Source: Vigna angularis | Lineage: Eukaryota; Streptophyta; Magnoliopsida; Fabales; Fabaceae | Assembly (NCBI RefSeq): GCF_016808095.1 | Contig: NC_068976.1 | Span: forward strand, 28,938,871 to 29,002,870 | Direction: 5' to 3' | Length of the DNA stretch: 64,000 nt | Shown here: positions 59,733 through 64,000 of the stretch, one piece after another | Layout: every line of letters begins with the position of its first letter | Numbering within the stretch: position 1 is the stretch's first letter | Program-made: the position numbers and the translations under genes | Notes under the pieces: model-generated | What the model was told of the DNA's origin: nothing | The model's input: the letters and a program-made list of their open reading frames with translations, nothing else | Databases searched by the model: none

Positions 59733-62010
59733 TGATACAGCTGTCGCGGCCGATCAAATTTGATCTGCAAGTAAGAATGTAGTACAGTGCTAGGATGTGA
59801 CTCCTAGGTCGTCTCTCAAGGACCAAATTTGGTTCAGTTTCAGATTAAACACGAAGGGGGGGGGGGGTTGTGAATGTTTTTGTTTTTATGCGAAAAAATT
59901 ACAACGAACTGGAATTTAAATAACACCAAATTAAATACGGTGAAGTAAAATGCAGTACAGTAAAAACCCAATGGTAAAAGACATCAAAATAAAATAAACG
60001 CGGGAACATTAAACGTATATTAAACACAAAAATAAAAGCATAATTAAAAACAATACGTAAAATTTAAAACTAAAATGGTAAAAACGAAATTAAAACAGTA
60101 AAACAAATTTAAAACAGTAAAAATGATTTTGCTACAGTAAAAACGAAAATACAGTAAGGTAAAATAGTAAAAAATAAATCTGGAACAGAAAACTAAAATA
60201 CAGAAAACGAAAATACAGAAAAACGAAAATACAATACATAGTAAATACAGAATACAGTAGAAAGAGTAAAACAGTAAATTTTAGAAACAGTAAAAACGAA
60301 AATACAGTAACATGAAACAGTGAAAATAAATCTAAAACAGTAAAAACGAAAATACAGAAAAACATAAAATACAGAAAATGGAAAATACAGAAAATAGTAA
60401 AAACAGTAAAACATCAAAAACAAAAATATGAAATTACAGCAGTAAACAATAACAGTAAAAACAGTGAATACAGAATTTCAAAATCAGTAAAGCAGTAAAA
60501 GTAAAATACAGAAAATAAAAATACAGAAAACAGGAAATACAGAAAAACAGTAAATTTCAAAAACAGTAAAAACAAATTCAAAATTACTGCAGTAAAATAC
60601 AGAGAACAGAATTAATCAACATGCAAAAGATAAACAGCAGCAGAAATTAAATTGCATAAAAAATGTAATACAAAAATTAAAATACAGCAGAAATTAAATT
60701 ACAGCAGTAAAATAGAAACAGTAAAACAGAATTGAAAATTCAGAAACAGTAAATGAAATCAAACTTTGAATTGAATTTAACTTGTTCACAAATTTATTAC
60801 AGCAAAGAAAATAAAATTTGATACTAACGTGCACTGCTCATCCGTATCCTTCCATCTTTGTACTGTGCTATTCTTCACTGTTCCAGCCCCTTTACTGTCC
60901 AGCCCTCTTGCTCTTTTCTGGACTGAAAATTCCAGCCCTTCTTTCCACTGTCCAGCCCTCTGCTGGTCTTCTTCCCCCTCCCTTGAACCTCACGGCACTC
61001 CCCTTACTTATACTCCAAAACCAATCCATTTTCCATTTGGAAGCATGCCAACAAAATAAGTGATAGGGCCCTCCATAATTGTTGTCCGTGAGCTTCTCAT
61101 CCTCTGGACCGTTCCATTCTCTTTATTCTCTCCATTCTCCAATTGCTCTATGTCACCATACACCATGCAGCAAGATTAAAACAAAGAAAGCCCACTTTTA
61201 AGTTTTGTCCTTTTTTCTTTTTGACTTTCTTATCACCACATCTTTGTGATTCTACGTACTAAAAACACCAAAGGGACCCTCCAATTCTCATATTGCTCCA
61301 AAATGAAAGAAAAACCACATCATGCACGTAACAAAAGGAAGAAAGGGGGGCCCTCCATAATTTCACTTGCCAATGGGAATTGTACACATAGGACCATGCT
61401 ATTCTCTTTCATTACTTAAAAGAAACCGTGAGCTCTTTCATTTTAAATCAAGTTACCAAATTGAGTTGGCAGTGTTGTGCTTATCTTCCGCATATATCTC
61501 TTGAAATTTTTCTTCAATTACTTTTGATCAAAACATGAAAAAGGAGGCCATGTGTCCGTGTGATTTGGTGGATGCTAGGATGTGATCAAATTCTTTACTC
61601 AGTGCACACCAAAATAATTACTTTCGTAGTCCACATTCACGTGCATACCACACTTAGCACCCTTTCTCTCCATGCGTACCAAACATCAAAATGAAGGTCA
61701 CTTGCTGCCATTGACAGTGATCAATTAAATGCTCTCCATACCCAAAATTACTGAAATGCAAATTCCTTTTAGTTTTAAAATAAAATTTATGTCACATTTA
61801 TCTTGAAGTCCCAAAATATTATCCAACAATTTCCCTGCAACTAATAATGAAAATAATAAGTTCAGATAATTCGAATTAATCAAAATAAGAATTTTTGATC
61901 AAATTAAGCACAATCAGTAAAAACGGAAAAATACCGGACATTTAAGCACAATTCCCTGATTAATTATAGCACAATAAACTAAGTGAAGTGAAGTAAATAA
62001 TGATTCATCA
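59733..62010. mobile_element. Nested TG...CA insertion (probable solo LTR), 2278 bp
   Basis: Starts TGATACAGCTG and ends AATGATTCATCA (TGAT...ATCA ends), flanked by GGGAG at 59728-59732 and 62011-62015. That is a 5-bp duplication, as LTR elements make. No coding domain, primer site or second LTR inside, so a solo LTR fits best. It includes a poly-G run near 59860 and a low-complexity block at 59930-60750. Confidence 0.85.
59930..60750. repeat. Low-complexity ACAGTAAAA/ACGAAAATACAG block
   Basis: Dozens of variants of ACAGTAAAA, AAAACGAAAATACAG and AAATTAAAACAG without a fixed period. The long minus frames here, rich in Phe and Tyr, are a product of this composition. Confidence 0.85.
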
Positions 62011-62015
62011 GGGAG

Positions 62016-62205
62016 TGTTAGGATATTTATCATATTTTATCATCATTATAGTGTGTCAAGGGTTATCCTATTTATCATGATTTTATTGTGTCTAAGGTTA
62101 CCCTATTTATCATGTACTTGTGTATCAATTTATTCTTATAAATAGAAGATTGTGAGAGGGATCAATTAAGCCCTCTAGAATTATTTTACAGTTTCAATCT
62201 TAAGT
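62016..62205 (+). repeat. 3' LTR of the copia element
   Basis: 190 bp, the same length and ends as the 5' LTR, about 95% identical by eye. Confidence 0.93.
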
Positions 62206-62210
62206 ACAAT

Positions 62211-64000
62211 CTAGAAACATGTCTTAGCAATAATCAAACACATCATAAAGCTACTCTAATAACATGAAATATAATCAAAACACATACCCTATAATATGAA
62301 AACTCATCAAATTCAGAAACAAGTATCAAAAGAATAGGATCAATGCAAGAATCTAAAATATAAGCAGAATCAATAAAGGTGCTAGTACAGAAATGTAAAT
62401 GGAATTAAAAATGTAAAGTGACAATCAGATGCAAAGCGTATCAAAACTAAAACATAAAATTGCTTTATTGAAAACTAAGTTCAGAATTACAAATACCGGA
62501 GTTTCTCAGAAAACCAATGTCTGTCACCCAATGGAAAATCCAAGAACCCTAGTGCAAAAAGCAAAGTATCTACTCCTACGAAGGCTGGAAATTCTAAAAC
62601 TAGAGCAAGAAATTGGAAAACTGAATCACAGTGTAAACCCTACAGTACACTGTCTGTCACCCATTGCACATACTTTACAAAGTTACAAAACCTCCCTTTT
62701 GTAGGGAAAGTCAGAAAACAGAAAAAGAAACAAAAGGGGGAAAAGGGGGAAGAATCACCAACTGTCTTTGAAAGCTTCTCGAGCAGCCTTCAACAAACTC
62801 TGAACCACTTTGATCTTCAACCGTCAAATGCTTCGCACGTGCCTCCAACCTCCATTCTGACCGAACAACATCTTTGCTTCTCTTCTTCTGTTGGGCTGAA
62901 GAACCCTAACTCGAGGGTTGAGGGAATTTGGAGTAAACCCCTCTTCTGATCGAGCTCTTTTTGGACAAAGGATTCGTAAAGTAGGAGTCCCCATCAGCTT
63001 AGGCAAATCGCAGGATGAAACGTTGCGTTTCATTAATATGCACCAAGGGCTTCAGCCCATTCTATCGCAGCCCATCTTCAAATGCAACACGATTTTTCTC
63101 TCTATGCTGCAGCTTTCACCAAAACGCATCTCTTCCTTTGCTTCAGCCATTACCAGCCCAAAATCAGCAAAAATGGTGTATCAAAACACTGGGCTTTTTA
63201 ATTCAGCCCAAATCAGTTCCAGCAGCTTCAACAATGACCAATTCGTGGCCCCTTTGACCAGGGTTACTCTGCAAAATAGAAAAGTCAAAGAATAGGGACC
63301 AATCAACAGATAAGAAAAGGTTTATTCATCAATTAAAAGAAAATTAAAAATCCTTTTAAACAAAACTACAAAAAAATAGAAAAAGATTAATTTCCTAATT
63401 ATTTAAAAACTCTAAAAAATACGCCTAAAATCCTATTTTTAACTAAAATTTAACAAAACTACAAATTTATAGAAAAATCATAAAACTAGTCAAATTATAA
63501 ACAATAAGAAACTAAAGGAAACTAAAATTGACTTCTAAACACAAGAAAAGAGGGAAAAACTGAGAGTTACCAGTGTGCAACTCTTGTTTTCTCAACAATG
63601 GAAAACTACAATGTTGGCAGCCACTCAAATCTCACAGTTATAGGGTGGAGGTAAAAAAATAATAATTCTCACCAACTCACTCCACTAAAACAGATAACAC
63701 ATTCTTTTTTTTCACTACAAAATGGTATTTCAGTAAGCTATTTTTCCTTGCTGTGGAGGCACTTGGATCAAGAGCTATACAAGTTTCCACCCCTCAAGAT
63801 GCTACAACTAGCATAAGCCATCATCTTAGCACAAAATCTGCACCAATAGGCATCTGAATAGTACCACAAATTAGATTAAAAGTGCCCATAGGAACAGTAG
63901 AGAAGGCTGAATCATATTTACTTTGATGGACAAAACCAGAATTCCAAGAATGACAAATCAATGAATTAAAGCTACAAAAACAGGTTCGCACATCAAAAGG
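62211..64000. mobile_element. Right part of the older repeat split by copia
   Basis: Non-coding, moderately AT-rich, with cytosine-poor A-rich style like the left part at 55166. No domain or clear terminus; the boundary with flanking sequence is unknown. The frames at 62429-62704 and 62918-63295 show no known family. Confidence 0.35.

Larger units (their letters stand above)
55835..62205 (+). mobile_element. Ty1/copia retrotransposon, defective, with nested insertion
   Basis: Two 190-bp LTRs, a tRNA-Met primer site, and gag-protease-integrase-RT-RNase H in copia order on the + strand. The 5-bp duplication ACAAT lies at 55830-55834 and 62206-62210. LTRs differ at about 10 of 190 positions. 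Without the insert at 59733-62010 and its duplicated GGGAG the element would be about 4.1 kb, shorter than usual because much of gag is deleted. Confidence 0.95.

Noticed and set aside
60132..60423. Phe/Tyr-rich minus frames resembling membrane proteins
   Set aside because: Direct product of the ACAGTAAAA low-complexity block.
62429..63295. Open frames of 91 and 125 codons
   Set aside because: No family resemblance, inside repeat-derived sequence, overlapping frames on both strands.

Overview
This is plant nuclear DNA, most likely from a warm-season (phaseoloid) legume such as Vigna or Phaseolus. Three spliced genes with plant-type exon/intron structure sit in very AT-rich sequence packed with LTR retrotransposons and small inverted-repeat transposons. 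The species guess rests on the character of the repeats and the gene relatives, not on a database match.

Genes, all on the + strand: (1) positions 1-2567, the 3' part of an F-box/leucine-rich-repeat gene related to Arabidopsis FBL3; its 5' exons, with the F-box, lie outside the window. (2) 33300-36114, a complete five-exon group I WRKY transcription factor of the WRKY33 type, with two WRKYGQK domains and an N-terminal Ser-Pro cluster; three W-boxes lie just upstream. (3) 49098-51906, a complete three-exon CHX/CPA2 cation-proton exchanger of 808 codons, in which the expected Asn-Asp ion-site motif reads Asn-Gly. Nothing suggests that the three genes work together.

Mobile DNA fills most of the rest. 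A degraded Ty3/gypsy element (17263 to about 26806, coding on the minus strand) has two LTRs of about 2.4 kb, a tRNA-Met primer site and a broken gag-pol. Relatives of its LTR lie without internal regions at 8728-11029, 38971-41375, about 42250-43863 and 47019 to about 48590. A Ty1/copia element (55835-62205, 5-bp duplication ACAAT) is itself split by a 2278-bp TG...CA insertion (59733-62010, 5-bp duplication GGGAG). The copia element also appears to lie inside an older repeat, giving three layers of insertion.

Smaller elements include a 231-bp Mutator-like MITE with a perfect 9-bp duplication (27441-27671), another foldback MITE (16280-16454), three hAT-like elements sharing GTGTCAAAATGGG-type ends (14725, 29787, 45175), one CACTA end (54105), a roughly 90-bp hairpin repeat array (12685-13420), and two copies of a short TRIM-like LTR (27061, 53313). 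The remaining stretches are AT-rich with no gene I can support.

I found no CRISPR array, rRNA or convincing tRNA, and no obviously new multi-gene system. The most unusual signals are the hairpin-rich GC 'word' arrays inside the LTR family, each subfamily carrying a different word, the conserved ATGATCAT block shared by those LTRs, the nested insertion, and the altered ion-site residues of the CHX gene.
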